From contig NZ_CP109178.1 in NCBI RefSeq assembly GCF_036248255.1, positions 1,240,001 through 1,304,000 on the forward strand: DNA of 64,000 nucleotides, given 5' to 3'. Positions 52,483 through 61,530 of the stretch are shown in pieces (the stretch's first letter is position 1; every line of letters starts with the position of its first letter). The translations under genes and the position numbers were made by a program. The DNA comes from Streptomyces sp. NBC_01717 (GTDB lineage: Bacteria > Actinomycetota > Actinomycetes > Streptomycetales > Streptomycetaceae). Under the pieces are notes generated by a model that saw only the letters and a program-made list of their open reading frames with translations, did not search any database and was not told the DNA's origin.

Positions 52483-52830
52483 TCAGTCGTGGTCCGGATA
52501 GGTGAACACCAGCATCGTCACGCCCTCCTGCGACGTCCAAGGGCCGTGCGGCATGCCTGGCGGACGGCAGGCGTACTGGCCCTGGGTGAAGGTCTGCTCG
52601 ATGGTGAGGTCGTACATCGAGCCCTCGACGAGGTAGACCTCCTCCCAGAAGTCGTGCCGTGTCACGCCGAGGTCCGAGGAGTCCGTGCCGGGCTCCCACT
52701 TCACCAGAGCCGTGGTGCGCGTACCCGAAGCGTCCTGGGCGAGTACGCGCTCCACGACGCCCGGCGCGGACCCGGGTGCCGGCCGCCAGGGCCCGGCGGG
52801 GTGGTGGAATTCGAGTTCTGGCTTGCTCAC
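52483..52830 (-). CDS. Cupin-domain protein (115 aa)
   Basis: A single-domain small beta-barrel with RHDFWEEVYLVEGSMYD (cupin motif 1-like, with Glu metal ligands) and PPGMPHGPWTSQEG (motif 2-like). It resembles ChrR-type or small isomerase/dioxygenase cupins; activity cannot be assigned. It is the last of three reverse genes (MFS, nitrilase, cupin), 30 nt from the nitrilase gene, and converges with the GntR gene. Confidence 0.85.
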   Translation of the reverse strand: MSKPELEFHHPAGPWRPAPGSAPGVVERVLAQDASGTRTTALVKWEPGTDSSDLGVTRHDFWEEVYLVEGSMYDLTIEQTFTQGQYACRPPGMPHGPWTSQEGVTMLVFTYPDHD

Positions 52831-52860
52831 GACGGTGCTCCCTGAGCTGGTCGGACCGGA

Positions 52861-53685
52861 TCACACCGGGTAGGTGATCGCAGCATCGCCGAGCCCGAGC
52901 CTACGGTTGGCCAGCACGGACGTCTTCTCCCGCACCCGGGCGACCTCGGCGACGTCCAACTCCGCGATCAGCAGCCCCGGTGCCGCGCCCAAGGCTTCCC
53001 GTACCGTGCCGTCCGGGCCGACGAGCATGCTGTGCCCGATGCCCGTCGGTGCCGTTCCCGCGCCGGTGATGCCGCTCGCCGCCGGATCGGCCTGGCCCGT
53101 TGCGGCGACCCAGACCGTGGCGTCCAGAGCCCGCGCCCGTACGAGGAGTTCCCACTGCTCGCGCTTCCCGGGGCCCGCGCCCCAGGACGCGGCGAGCAGA
53201 GTGGCGACGGCGCCCGCGTCGGCGTGGGCCCGAAAGAGTTCGGGGAAGCGCACGTCGTAGCAGGTGGCCAGACCGAAGCGGACGCCTTCCACGTCGACGG
53301 TGACCACCGTCGAGCCGGGGGCGACACTGTCGGACTCCGCGAAGCCGAAGGCGTCGTAGAGGTGGATCTTGTCGTACGTCGCCTCGACGCCCGGGCCGGT
53401 CACGAGCAGGGTGTTCGTCACCCGCCCGTCGCCGGCCGGGGTGAACATCCCCGCGACGACGACGATGCCTGCCGCCTCGGCGATGGCCCTCACCCGGTGC
53501 GCCCACGGCCCGTCGAGCGGCTCGGCGAGCGGGGCGAGCGGCGTGCCGAAACAGGCCATCGCCGCTTCGGGGAGGACGACGACGCGGGCGCCTGCCTCGG
53601 CCGCGCGCCGGGCCTGCTCCTCGATGAGGTCGAGGTTCTTGGCCGGTTCGGGCCCGGTGGTGATCTGGCTCAGGGCGATGAGCAT
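52861..53685 (-). CDS. Carbon-nitrogen hydrolase, nitrilase superfamily (274 aa)
   Basis: The amidase/nitrilase catalytic triad is visible as Glu40 (VVLPEAAM), Lys106 (YDKIHLYD) and Cys142 (ATCYDVRFPEL). Loop and length match omega-amidase/deaminated-glutathione-amidase-like and related branch members. Probably hydrolyses an amide in the small catabolic locus. It sits between an MFS transporter (start 55074) and the cupin gene. Confidence 0.9.
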   Translation of the reverse strand: MLIALSQITTGPEPAKNLDLIEEQARRAAEAGARVVVLPEAAMACFGTPLAPLAEPLDGPWAHRVRAIAEAAGIVVVAGMFTPAGDGRVTNTLLVTGPGVEATYDKIHLYDAFGFAESDSVAPGSTVVTVDVEGVRFGLATCYDVRFPELFRAHADAGAVATLLAASWGAGPGKREQWELLVRARALDATVWVAATGQADPAASGITGAGTAPTGIGHSMLVGPDGTVREALGAAPGLLIAELDVAEVARVREKTSVLANRRLGLGDAAITYPV

Positions 53686-53724
53686 GAGGAATCCCTTCCG
53701 ACAAAAGTTCAGGTGGCTACGGGT

Positions 53725-55074
53725 TCAGGCAGCCGCTTGCGCGACCAGTTGGGCGTCCTCGTCCACCGCTGCCGCCGAGTCCCGGCCCAGCAGGAGTCCG
53801 GCAAGGGTCACGGCTGCGGCGACGGCGACGTACACCGCGAGCGGCACCCAGCTGTGGAACGAACCGAGCAGCGCCGTGAACAGCAGCGGAGCGATCGCGC
53901 CGCCGATCAGACCGGCCAGCGTGTACGCGAGCGAGGACCCCGTGGAGCGCAGCCGCGGCGAGAACTGCTCGGCGACGAACGCGGCCTGCGGCCCGTACAT
54001 CAGGGAGTGCAGGACCAGGGCGACGACCACGCCGAGGACCAACAGACCCCACGAGTCGCCGTCGACCATGCCGAAGAAGACGAACGGCCAGACACCGGCG
54101 CCGACGGCCGAACAGCCGTACAGGAGGCGCCGGTTGACCCGGTCGGACAGGGCGCCGGCCAGCGGGATCAGGAAGATCTGCAGCGAGGAGCCGATCAGTA
54201 CGGCCGTCAGGGCCGAGCCGCGCGACATGTCCAGCTCGTCGGTGGCGTAGGTCAGGACGAACACGGTGAACAAGGCGTACAGCACGTCCGGGGCAACGCG
54301 GGCGAGGATCGCGGCGGCCAGCGCGCGGGGCTGACGGGTGAGCACCTCTCGCACCGGCGCCTCCGGGCGGGAGTGCTCGGCCTCCATCGCCTTGAAGACC
54401 GGGGTCTCCTCCAGCTTCGCGCGGATCCACAGGCCGAATCCGACCAGGACGCCGGAGACCAGGAAGGCGATGCGCCAGCCCCAGGAGAGGAACTGGTCCT
54501 CCGTCAACAGGACGCCGAGCGCTGCCAGGACGCCGTTGGCGAGGAGGTTGCCTGCAGGCGGTCCGACCTGCGCGGCGGAGGCGTAGAAGCCGCGCCTCTT
54601 CGAGTCGCCGAACTCACTGGAGAGCAGCACGGCACCGCCCCACTCGCCGCCGACGCCGACGCCCTGTGCGAACCGCAGCACGACCAGTGCGATGGGCGCG
54701 GCGGCACCGATGGTGCTGTGGGTGGGCAGCAGGCCGATCACAAAAGTGGCCGCGCCGATCAGGACCAGCGTCGCGATCAGGACCTTCTTCCGGCCGATCA
54801 CATCGCCCAGCCGCCCGAAGACGATGCCGCCGAGCGGGCGCGATACGTAGCCGACGGCGTACGTGGAGAAGGCGAGCAGGGTGCCGGTCAGCGGGTCCTC
54901 GGAGGGGAAGAACAGGTCGCCGAAGACCAGGGCCGACGCGGCGGAGTAGACCGCGAAGTCGTACCACTCCAGGGCGGTGCCGGTCAGGCTCGCGAAGAAG
55001 GCGCGAACGAGACCGGAGCGGCCCGTCGTCATGCCCGGTGGGGCGGCCTCGGCTCGGGGGGCGTCGTACAGCAT
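53725..55074 (-). CDS. MFS transporter, metabolite:H+ symporter (MHS) family (449 aa)
   Basis: Twelve helices with the MHS hallmark TGTALEWYDFAVYSAASALVF in TM1, GRLGDVIGRKKVLIATL in the 2-3 loop and RFAQGVGVGGEWGGAVLLSSEF in TM4-5. Members import osmolytes, dicarboxylates or other metabolites. ATG 55074 is preferred because GAGG lies 7 nt upstream; ATG 55098 is also in frame. The operator-like motif at 55120-55137 lies directly upstream. First of a three-gene reverse unit with the nitrilase and cupin. Confidence 0.9.
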   Translation of the reverse strand: MLYDAPRAEAAPPGMTTGRSGLVRAFFASLTGTALEWYDFAVYSAASALVFGDLFFPSEDPLTGTLLAFSTYAVGYVSRPLGGIVFGRLGDVIGRKKVLIATLVLIGAATFVIGLLPTHSTIGAAAPIALVVLRFAQGVGVGGEWGGAVLLSSEFGDSKRRGFYASAAQVGPPAGNLLANGVLAALGVLLTEDQFLSWGWRIAFLVSGVLVGFGLWIRAKLEETPVFKAMEAEHSRPEAPVREVLTRQPRALAAAILARVAPDVLYALFTVFVLTYATDELDMSRGSALTAVLIGSSLQIFLIPLAGALSDRVNRRLLYGCSAVGAGVWPFVFFGMVDGDSWGLLVLGVVVALVLHSLMYGPQAAFVAEQFSPRLRSTGSSLAYTLAGLIGGAIAPLLFTALLGSFHSWVPLAVYVAVAAAVTLAGLLLGRDSAAAVDEDAQLVAQAAA

Positions 55075-55119
55075 TTCAGTCCTCGGTTCGTGGAACATCG
55101 ACCTTTCGGCATACTTCTT

Positions 55120-55137
55120 GTATACAGGTCGTATGCG
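55120..55137. promoter_or_regulatory. Putative GntR operator, copy 2
   Basis: GTATACAGGTCGTATGCG is identical to the 51775 copy at 16 of 18 positions. An inverted GCATAC word sits 5 nt to its left (55109-55114). It lies in the 127-bp divergent gap between the MHS transporter and the DUF2848 gene, where one regulator could control both directions. Confidence 0.65.
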
Positions 55138-55201
55138 CAACCCCTGAACGGGAAGTTAACTGCTTCGCAACCCGCCTGCCCCTTCACTCCCGGGAGATCC
55201 C

Positions 55202-55888
55202 ATGGCCCTGCTCACATTCGAACTGCCCGACGGCTCCACCCTTGACGTGGACATCGTCCAAGTCCTCAACGCCGGCTACGCCGGGCGCAGCCAGGACGAC
55301 GTCGCCGCGCACGTCGCCGAACTCGCCGCACTCGGTGTGCCCGCCCCGACCACGACCCCGGCTCTCTACCCGGTCTCGCCCTACCTCGCGCAGCAGACCG
55401 ATCGCGTCGCCGTGCAGCACGGGCGGACCTCCGGCGAGGCGGAGTGGGCGCTCGTCGTGGCCGAGGAAGGCGAGCTGCTGCTCACCGCCGCCTGCGACCA
55501 CACCGACCGTGAGCTCGAAGTGCACGGCGTGGCCTGGAGCAAGAACGCGAGCCCCGATGTCCTGGCCCGCCGCGCCTGGCGGCTGGCCGACGTGGAGGAT
55601 CGCCTGGACGACCTGACCCTGCGCGCCTGGGTCACCGTCAAGGGCGAGGAATTCCTGATCCAGGACGGCTGCCTCGCCGAGCTGCTCACGCCCGCCTACT
55701 GGGCCGACGTGCTTCGCGGACGCGGCGAGCTGATCCCCGGCACGGTGCTGATATCCGGCACGATCCCGATGGCGGAGGACGTTGACCAGTTCGGCGAGGC
55801 CTGGCGCGTGGAGCTGGCCGATCCGGCGACCGGTAACGCCATCACCCTTGCCTACTCGGTGGTCCCGATGCCGGAGCCGATCGGCTGA
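55202..55888 (+). CDS. DUF2848-family protein (228 aa)
   Basis: A soluble protein matching the DUF2848 family, related in fold to fumarylacetoacetate-hydrolase-like proteins: LYPVSPYLAQQTDRVAVQHGRTSGEAEWALV and TVLISGTIPMAEDVDQFGEAWRVEL are the recognisable blocks. ATG follows GGGAGA. Divergent from the MHS transporter with the shared motif between them, so it is probably induced with the transporter, nitrilase and cupin. Its reaction is unknown. Confidence 0.82.
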   Translation: MALLTFELPDGSTLDVDIVQVLNAGYAGRSQDDVAAHVAELAALGVPAPTTTPALYPVSPYLAQQTDRVAVQHGRTSGEAEWALVVAEEGELLLTAACDHTDRELEVHGVAWSKNASPDVLARRAWRLADVEDRLDDLTLRAWVTVKGEEFLIQDGCLAELLTPAYWADVLRGRGELIPGTVLISGTIPMAEDVDQFGEAWRVELADPATGNAITLAYSVVPMPEPIG

Positions 55889-56661
55889 TCAGCACAGTGC
55901 CGTCCTGCTGGGGCTTCGGCGGAAGGCCCACCAGGACGACTCGTTCCTCCGGCGCGAACGGTCGCTTCGGGCTTGCACCGACCCGCTGATGAGCATCTCG
56001 AAACTGCGCTCCGCGCTCGAACGGAATCAGATCGGCACGCCCACGGGCTGACGGCCATCGCCTGGGTCCTGGCGGTGTCCGGGCCCACCGTGATGGTCGA
56101 CGGCGGGTCGACGTTCGTCGGCCCGAAAGCGGCTACGCCCACCTGGTCCCGGGCGACTCCGGCAAGATCAGCGGGAACCTGCGGCCTCCCCAGCGAAACA
56201 GCCGCAGACTCCGAAGCCCAAGTGCCTTCGGCTGTCGGCCGAACGGGGCGCCGACTGACACATCGCCACGTGTGGACATGCCGGCACCATTCCGTCTCCA
56301 CGCGAGCCAGTTCGGCGTCGTACCGGCAGGCTTCGAAGTGAAACTCCGGCGGAGGGACCTCCGAGTACGGAACCCGCCAGTCCGACCACTGCACGATGCC
56401 CCCGATTCGCTGTACGACCACGGACAGGAAACCGCAGCAGCCACCTGTGCACTCAGGTTCCCCCAGTTCCACGCGCCGCGGCTCACTGGCCGCACGGAGG
56501 GCACTGGGACGGCCGACGGGCAGCACGTCAGACGCGAACGGCCCGCGGCCCCCTTCGCCGACCGCCCCTGCCACCACGTCCTCACCGTTGACCCAGAACC
56601 GCAGACGGACACCGAACCGGGGCCCTGGCGGCAGCACACTGATCTCCAGCCGATCGAACAT
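55852..56661 (-). CDS. Hypothetical protein, conserved N-terminal half (269 aa)
   Basis: The first about 130 residues look like a genuine soluble domain (MFDRLEISVLPPGPRFGVRL, GGRGPFASDVLP, VELGEPECTGGCCGFLSVVVQRI, EFHFEACRYDAELARVE), of a kind I recall in streptomycetes without function. The ATG is preceded by AGGGTGG. The remaining C-terminal half is Ser/Arg/Gly-rich with no resemblance to a domain and overlaps the DUF2848 3' end by 37 nt, so the frame may be shifted after about 56260 and the C-terminus lost. Confidence 0.5.
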   Translation of the reverse strand: MFDRLEISVLPPGPRFGVRLRFWVNGEDVVAGAVGEGGRGPFASDVLPVGRPSALRAASEPRRVELGEPECTGGCCGFLSVVVQRIGGIVQWSDWRVPYSEVPPPEFHFEACRYDAELARVETEWCRHVHTWRCVSRRPVRPTAEGTWASESAAVSLGRPQVPADLAGVARDQVGVAAFGPTNVDPPSTITVGPDTARTQAMAVSPWACRSDSVRARSAVSRCSSAGRCKPEATVRAGGTSRPGGPSAEAPAGRHCADQPIGSGIGTTE

Positions 56662-56832
56662 CGGGCCACCCTACGGCGAGTGCTGGCGGGGGATTCCGCG
56701 ACCGCCTTGCCGAGCCGTCGCCGCACAGCAGCCCGCCCTCCCGGCGACGCCATCTGGGCCCTCCTGCGCGACGGACGGCGCTCAGGCGCAGCGCCGTCAC
56801 ATCTGCTCGGCAATCACGAGCTGAGTGATCAC

Positions 56833-58137
56833 CTCCTAATGACGTTGTCAAGCCGCGACTGTGACAGGGAGTTCGCTTTGGAAGCACCGTCCGTCACGAA
56901 TCAAGGCCCACAGCACGTTGACCCGTCGCCGGGCCAGTGCGAGGACGGCCTGGGTGTGCCGCTTGCCCTCGGCGCGCTTGCGTTCGTAGTAGCGGCGGGA
57001 CGCGTCGCAGCTGCGGATGCTGATGAGCGCGGAGGTGTAGAAGACGCGTTGCAGGCCGCGGTGGTAGCGCCGGGGGCGGTGCAGGTTGCCGATGACGTTG
57101 CCCGAGTCGCGGGGCACTGGGGCGACTCCGGCAAGGCTGGCCAGGCGGTCGGCCGTGCCGTAGCGGCTCATGTCGCCGGCGGTGGCGGCGAGGAACTCGG
57201 CGCCCAGCAGCGGGCCGATGCCAGGCATGCTGGAGATCACTTCGGCGAGTTCGTGCTCGCGAAACCGGGTCGCAATGAGCTTGTCGATCTCGGTGATCTG
57301 CTCGTTGAGACTCATCACCTCCTTCGCCAGGGTGTGGATCACCTGAGCGGTGATCTTCTCCCCGGGGACGGCGGTGTGCTGGCGCTCGGCCGCCTCGACG
57401 GCGGTTTCGGCGAGGACTTCGGCCCCGCGGACGGAGCGGTTGCGCAGCCAGGTCTCCAGCCGCTTGCGGCCGGTGCGGCGCAGGGCGCCCGGGGTCTGGT
57501 AACCGGTCAGCAGGACCAGCGGGCCGACGTTCCCCAGGTCCAGGACTCGCTCCAACGCCGGGAAGATGCCGGTGAGTTGCCCGCGCAGGCGGTTGATGCG
57601 GCGGGTGCGGTCGGCATTGATGTCGGCCCGGCGGTTGGTGAGGACCCGCAGCTCGATGGCGTGCTCGTCGTCCGGGCGCAGGACGGTCAGGTCCCGGCGC
57701 ATCCGGGCCTGGTCGGCAATGACGGTGGCGTCCTTGGCGTCGGTTTTGCCGGTGCCCCGGTAGCCGGCGGATGCCCGGTTGACCGCGAGGCCGGGGATGT
57801 AGAGCAGCTGCTGTCCGTGGTTGAGCAGCACACTGATCAGCAAGGTGGCCATACCGTCGGCGACATCGACCGCCCACACGGCGTCCTCGTCGATGGCCAG
57901 CACGTCGGCGAGCAGGGCCAGCAGTTCCGGCTCGTCGTTCAACACGCGGCGCGACAGCAGCCGCGTGCCCTCGGCATTCAGGACCACGCAGTGGTGATGG
58001 GTCTTGCCGATGTCCACGCCTGCCCATATCTGGGGCACGGGTTCCTCCGGTTCCGTCGGTGTGCGCTGTTTTCCCGAACGACCTCGCCAGCGTGGTCCTA
58101 CTCAGCGGTACACCCGCAGGTGCCCGCAGCTCCTAAT
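56833..58137 (-). mobile_element. IS110-family insertion element (boundaries approximate)
   Basis: The transposase gene is bracketed by the direct repeat CTCCTAAT (56833-56840 and 58130-58137), which may mark the recombination core. The short spacing leaves only about 90 nt of non-coding DNA upstream of the transposase within these bounds, less than an IS110-type guide RNA normally needs. The real right end may therefore lie further out, within 58137-58300. No terminal inverted repeats are visible, as expected for the family. Confidence 0.55.
56848..58038 (-). CDS. IS110-family transposase/recombinase (396 aa)
   Basis: RuvC-like DEDD N-terminal domain (VDIGKTHHHCVVLN, later AVDVADGMATLL and GKTDAKDATVIADQAR) and a C-terminal Tnp20 domain with the helix-hairpin-helix MPGIGPLLGAEFLAATAGDMSRY, the ASLAGVAPVPRDSG motif and the conserved Ser region. 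Intact and full length. These recombinases are directed by a structured bridge RNA encoded in the element's non-coding end. It shows no sign of decay, so it may be recently acquired or still active. Confidence 0.93.
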   Translation of the reverse strand: MPQIWAGVDIGKTHHHCVVLNAEGTRLLSRRVLNDEPELLALLADVLAIDEDAVWAVDVADGMATLLISVLLNHGQQLLYIPGLAVNRASAGYRGTGKTDAKDATVIADQARMRRDLTVLRPDDEHAIELRVLTNRRADINADRTRRINRLRGQLTGIFPALERVLDLGNVGPLVLLTGYQTPGALRRTGRKRLETWLRNRSVRGAEVLAETAVEAAERQHTAVPGEKITAQVIHTLAKEVMSLNEQITEIDKLIATRFREHELAEVISSMPGIGPLLGAEFLAATAGDMSRYGTADRLASLAGVAPVPRDSGNVIGNLHRPRRYHRGLQRVFYTSALISIRSCDASRRYYERKRAEGKRHTQAVLALARRRVNVLWALIRDGRCFQSELPVTVAA

Positions 58138-58355
58138 CAGCGGCCGAGTCGTCGTGAGACACCCGGCGGCCAGGTGACGGGAACCATCGAGGGCAACCAA
58201 CTGAAAGCCATACCCGGTGTCTCTGGGCCTCTGGACCTTACGACGGCCCGTCCAACCCACCAACAACGTAGGACCAACTGACTCCGGAACCCGTCGGGCC
58301 GTCAGGGCGTCGCGGTCGGACCGACTACGCAGGCGGGCGGCCTCCGCCCCTGCGG
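58039..58355. ncRNA. Candidate IS110 guide (bridge) RNA region, unproven
   Basis: A 317-bp gene-free stretch upstream of the transposase start. In the IS110 subgroup the bridge RNA is encoded on this side. Short self-complementary words occur (for example CGGGTGTACCGC and GGGCACCTGCGGGT on the reverse strand), but I cannot fold it by eye, and exact ends are unknown. Confidence 0.3.
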
Positions 58356-59420
58356 CTACTGGTCGCGGAGCGCCTGCTCGACCGCGTCCCGGATGCGGGC
58401 GTCCTCACGCGCCTTGCGCCGTACGCGGTTTCGACGCCGGAGAACGAGTGCCCCGGCGACTGCCGCGATCACCACGACGACCAGCAGCAACAGCGTCCAC
58501 GGGACGGCCCAGCCGTGCGCCGTGGCCTGGACCGGCTTGAGCGAACTGGTTGAGCCCGACGCGTCGGTGAGCAGAGGTGTCAGGGTCGCGGTCGCGGCCA
58601 GGCTGACTCCGGGCGCCACGCCGTGAACGGGCACCTTCACCTTCCAGCTCTCACCGGGGAGCAGCTCCGGCGGCGAGGCGATGTCGCCCGCTGCGGACCG
58701 CAGCCACCCGAACGGGCCGGCGACCGATACCCCCTGCTTGGCCGACAGGATGGCGTTGCCGGTGTTGTGGATCGTGTAGGTGACGGTGGCATCGCCCTGG
58801 GCGAACGGGTTGAACGACCCGGCGTAGCCCACGTGTAGGTCCTCGATCGCGAGCTTCGGCTTGAGCTCGCCGCTGACCCGCAGTTTGACCCGGATGCCGA
58901 GGCGCCGATCCACGTTGATGCCCTCGGCCTCGTCGGACTGCCGCAGGGAGGTGAGGATTCCGCCCACGTAGTCGCCGGGCGTGGCGTTGTCCGGAACGGC
59001 GACCGTGAAGGGAATCCTGGCGGACTTACCAGGCTTGATCACGACGCTGTCGCGGTCGGCGTGGACCCAGGCTCCGATGCCGACGGACTTCTTGTCCTGG
59101 GTGAGCAGATCGAGCTGGCCCGTGCCGGCCGTGAAACCGTCGGCGGCGTAGACAGCGAGTTCGAGCGGGGACTTGCTGTGGTTGGCGACGACCATGGCGT
59201 CCTCGGCGGTGCCGCCGGGGTTCACGCCGTAGCTGAAGCTGGAGCGGTCGTCGCCGTACCCGTTCGCGGCCGTTCTGACCGTCCAGGTGACGTCGCCGTT
59301 GTCCGCCAGAGCGGGATCGACCCGCAGGCCGACGGCCGCGAGGGCCATGAGCAGGGCCAGGGTGGCGTTACGAACGAGCGCGCTGACGTTGGTCTTCCGG
59401 CGCGGGACGGGCGGGTGCAT
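58356..59420 (-). CDS. DUF916/WxL-type cell-surface protein with C-terminal membrane anchor (354 aa)
   Basis: A signal peptide (VRNATLALLMALAAVGLRV, cleavage near ALADNG) is followed by two immunoglobulin-like beta domains of the WxL-interacting/DUF916 type (FSYGVNPGGTAEDAMVVANHS, VPDNATPGDYVGGILTSL). A C-terminal helix (VPWTLLLLVVVVIAAVAGALVL) with a basic cytoplasmic tail completes it. Probably anchored outside the membrane and able to bind peptidoglycan or a partner. It follows the secreted metallophosphoesterase on the same strand after a hairpin. Confidence 0.85.
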   Translation of the reverse strand: MHPPVPRRKTNVSALVRNATLALLMALAAVGLRVDPALADNGDVTWTVRTAANGYGDDRSSFSYGVNPGGTAEDAMVVANHSKSPLELAVYAADGFTAGTGQLDLLTQDKKSVGIGAWVHADRDSVVIKPGKSARIPFTVAVPDNATPGDYVGGILTSLRQSDEAEGINVDRRLGIRVKLRVSGELKPKLAIEDLHVGYAGSFNPFAQGDATVTYTIHNTGNAILSAKQGVSVAGPFGWLRSAAGDIASPPELLPGESWKVKVPVHGVAPGVSLAATATLTPLLTDASGSTSSLKPVQATAHGWAVPWTLLLLVVVVIAAVAGALVLRRRNRVRRKAREDARIRDAVEQALRDQ

Positions 59421-59447
59421 GTCGGGGGTCTCCTGGAACTTCAGGCA

Positions 59448-59475
59448 GGGCGGGGCACCGGAAGGTGCCCCGCCC
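59448..59475. terminator. Hairpin between the metallophosphoesterase and DUF916 genes
   Basis: Perfect 12-bp stem GGGCGGGGCACC / GGTGCCCCGCCC with GGAA tetraloop, 21 nt after the phosphoesterase stop and 27 nt before the DUF916 ATG. It may reduce rather than abolish read-through. Confidence 0.8.
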
Positions 59476-59496
59476 CGCCATGTTGGGACGGGTTGA

Positions 59497-61473
59497 TCAG
59501 CTGCTCAGTGCGGTGATCGTCAGAGTGGCGCGGTAGCCACCCTTGGTAACGCTGTCCGGGATCTTCAGACCCAGGTCGGCGCCGAGCTTGGCCCCACCAC
59601 GGGCGTGGCCCTGGTCGGCGTGAGCGAGGCCGCGCGAGACGGACAGGCCCTGGCCGTTGTCGTCGTAGCCGGAGGCCACCGATTCGCCGCTGGTGGCGCC
59701 GGCGCCCTGGTCGAGGACGTACGGGCTCCAGCCGAGGTACGAGCCGGAGAACTTCTTGTCGGCGTCCTTGAAGTCGCTCACGTCAGCCGAGATCGACCAC
59801 GGGGCGAGCGAACGGCGGCTGTCCGACACGGTGATCGGGTTGATCTTGCCGGAGGCCTCGAAGTGGTCACCGTTGCGCTCCTGCGCGGTGCCGAGGTTCA
59901 CCAGGCCGTTGTAGCCGTCGATCGTCCAACCGAACTCGCCCGGGGCCGGGTTCGGCACGTTGACCTGGAGGTCCTGGCCGGTGCCGTGGTTCGGGTGCAC
60001 CTGGAACTTGTCGACGGTCGAGCCGACAGGCTGGTCCCCGTCGGTGTTGTTGCAGGACATGCCCTGCTCGACCTCGGAGTTCGGGGCCGCGCAGGTGCCG
60101 CTGCGAATGTCCTCGACCACGAGCTTGTCGCTGCGCACCTGGACCTTGACGTAGGTGCGGACGTGCTCCTGGTTCTGGACCGAGTTGTACCAGTAGTTGT
60201 TCGGGTTCTGCGGGTCGGCACCGTTACCGGCACCGCTGGTCCCGCTGCTGTCCGGCTTCGTGATGTCGTAGTACTTCGAGCCCGAAGCGGAGTTCGCGGT
60301 CACGTAGATGACGCCACCGGGACCGGGGTACAGGTCAGCGGCGCCGGGCTTCTCGTCCGGGTTCGCCTTCTGGCCGTTCTTGATCTCATAGCTGCGCGAG
60401 TAGCTGTGGTCGTGGCCCTGGAGGACCAGGTCGACACCGAGCTTGGAGAACGCGTCCGAGAAGTCGACGCGGCGGACCTTGTTGTCGTTGTCCTTGGCGT
60501 GGGACGCCGGCGAGTAGATCGCGTGGTGGTAACTGAGCACCTTCCACTTGGCCTCGGCGCCGTGCTGGTTGATGACGTCGGTCACGTACTTGATGTGCGC
60601 CGCGTCACCGCCGCCGCCCTGGGAGGTGGCATAGCTGTTGCTGTTGAGGTTGATGAACAGCACATCCTTGTAGATGTACCAGTAGTCACCGCCGGACGTG
60701 TTGGACGCCGGGTTGCCGTTGGAGTACAGCGGGCCCGAGCGGTCCGTGTTCGGGGTGGTGAAGTGCTGCTCGTACGCCTTGCCGCCGACGTCGTGGTTAC
60801 CGATGGTGGGAGCCCACGGGTACTGACGGAGCTTGTCGGGGGCCAGGAAGGAGTTCCACTGGGACTCGGTGTTCGCGGTCTCGACCTGGTCACCGCCCGA
60901 CAACAGCAGTTCGGCGTTGGGGTTGGCCGCCAGCGAGACGTCCACTGTGTCCTGCCAACCGGCCTGGTCCTGCGCCAGGTTGCCGGACGAGCCGATCTGC
61001 GGGTCGCCGAAGAACAGGAAGTCGTAGTCGCCCTCGAAGTCCTGCGTCTTGAACGAGTACGTCGAGGACCAGTTGCCCTCGGTGCCCACGCGGTAGGAGT
61101 ACGCCGTGTGCTCCTTCAGGCCCGTGATCGTCGCGTGGCGGTTGAAGCCGCCGCTGGTCGCGATGTTCGCCGCGCCGGTGGCGTCGAAGTTGGCGGCGTC
61201 CGCCGGGAACTCGCCGTTGACGAGCGCGGTGGTCGGGGCGACCTGGAGCTTCTGCGCGGTGTCGGCCGAAGAGTACCAGGTCACGGTGCGCTGGGTCTCG
61301 TTGGCGCCCACGCCGAGTATGACGCCGGTGAGCGTTGCGGATTCGGCGGCGGCGGCGGGGGACGCCGTACCGCTGCCGAGGGCTACGGCCAAGCCCAGGA
61401 ATGCCGCTGTGGCCCCAGTGGCCGCGCGGCGCCGTACAGACCCGGGAGCCTGTCTCTTGGTGCTCGATTTCAT
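59497..61473 (-). CDS. Secreted metallophosphoesterase, purple-acid-phosphatase type, with WxL-like C-terminus (658 aa)
   Basis: A signal peptide (RRRAATGATAAFLGLAVALGSG, then ASPAAAAE) and an FN3-like PAP N-domain are followed by calcineurin-like metal motifs: FFGDPQIG, SGGDQVE, TIGNHDVGG, LSYHHAIYS and LQGHDHSYSR. The last about 170 residues form a beta domain ending YRATLTITALSS, like the WxL-type repeat end. Hydrolyses extracellular phosphate esters. A PHO-box-like GTTCACC (reverse strand) lies upstream. Likely partnered with the DUF916 protein at the cell surface. Confidence 0.9.
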   Translation of the reverse strand: MKSSTKRQAPGSVRRRAATGATAAFLGLAVALGSGTASPAAAAESATLTGVILGVGANETQRTVTWYSSADTAQKLQVAPTTALVNGEFPADAANFDATGAANIATSGGFNRHATITGLKEHTAYSYRVGTEGNWSSTYSFKTQDFEGDYDFLFFGDPQIGSSGNLAQDQAGWQDTVDVSLAANPNAELLLSGGDQVETANTESQWNSFLAPDKLRQYPWAPTIGNHDVGGKAYEQHFTTPNTDRSGPLYSNGNPASNTSGGDYWYIYKDVLFINLNSNSYATSQGGGGDAAHIKYVTDVINQHGAEAKWKVLSYHHAIYSPASHAKDNDNKVRRVDFSDAFSKLGVDLVLQGHDHSYSRSYEIKNGQKANPDEKPGAADLYPGPGGVIYVTANSASGSKYYDITKPDSSGTSGAGNGADPQNPNNYWYNSVQNQEHVRTYVKVQVRSDKLVVEDIRSGTCAAPNSEVEQGMSCNNTDGDQPVGSTVDKFQVHPNHGTGQDLQVNVPNPAPGEFGWTIDGYNGLVNLGTAQERNGDHFEASGKINPITVSDSRRSLAPWSISADVSDFKDADKKFSGSYLGWSPYVLDQGAGATSGESVASGYDDNGQGLSVSRGLAHADQGHARGGAKLGADLGLKIPDSVTKGGYRATLTITALSS

Positions 61474-61530
61474 TGGTTTTTTGTTCCTTTAACGCACATG
61501 AGTGCACGGAATGGAGACCCTTACGATTCC

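Noticed and set aside
56272..58281. Open frame of 669 codons on the forward strand
   Set aside because: Mostly antisense to the IS110 transposase; its first third also lacks any domain.
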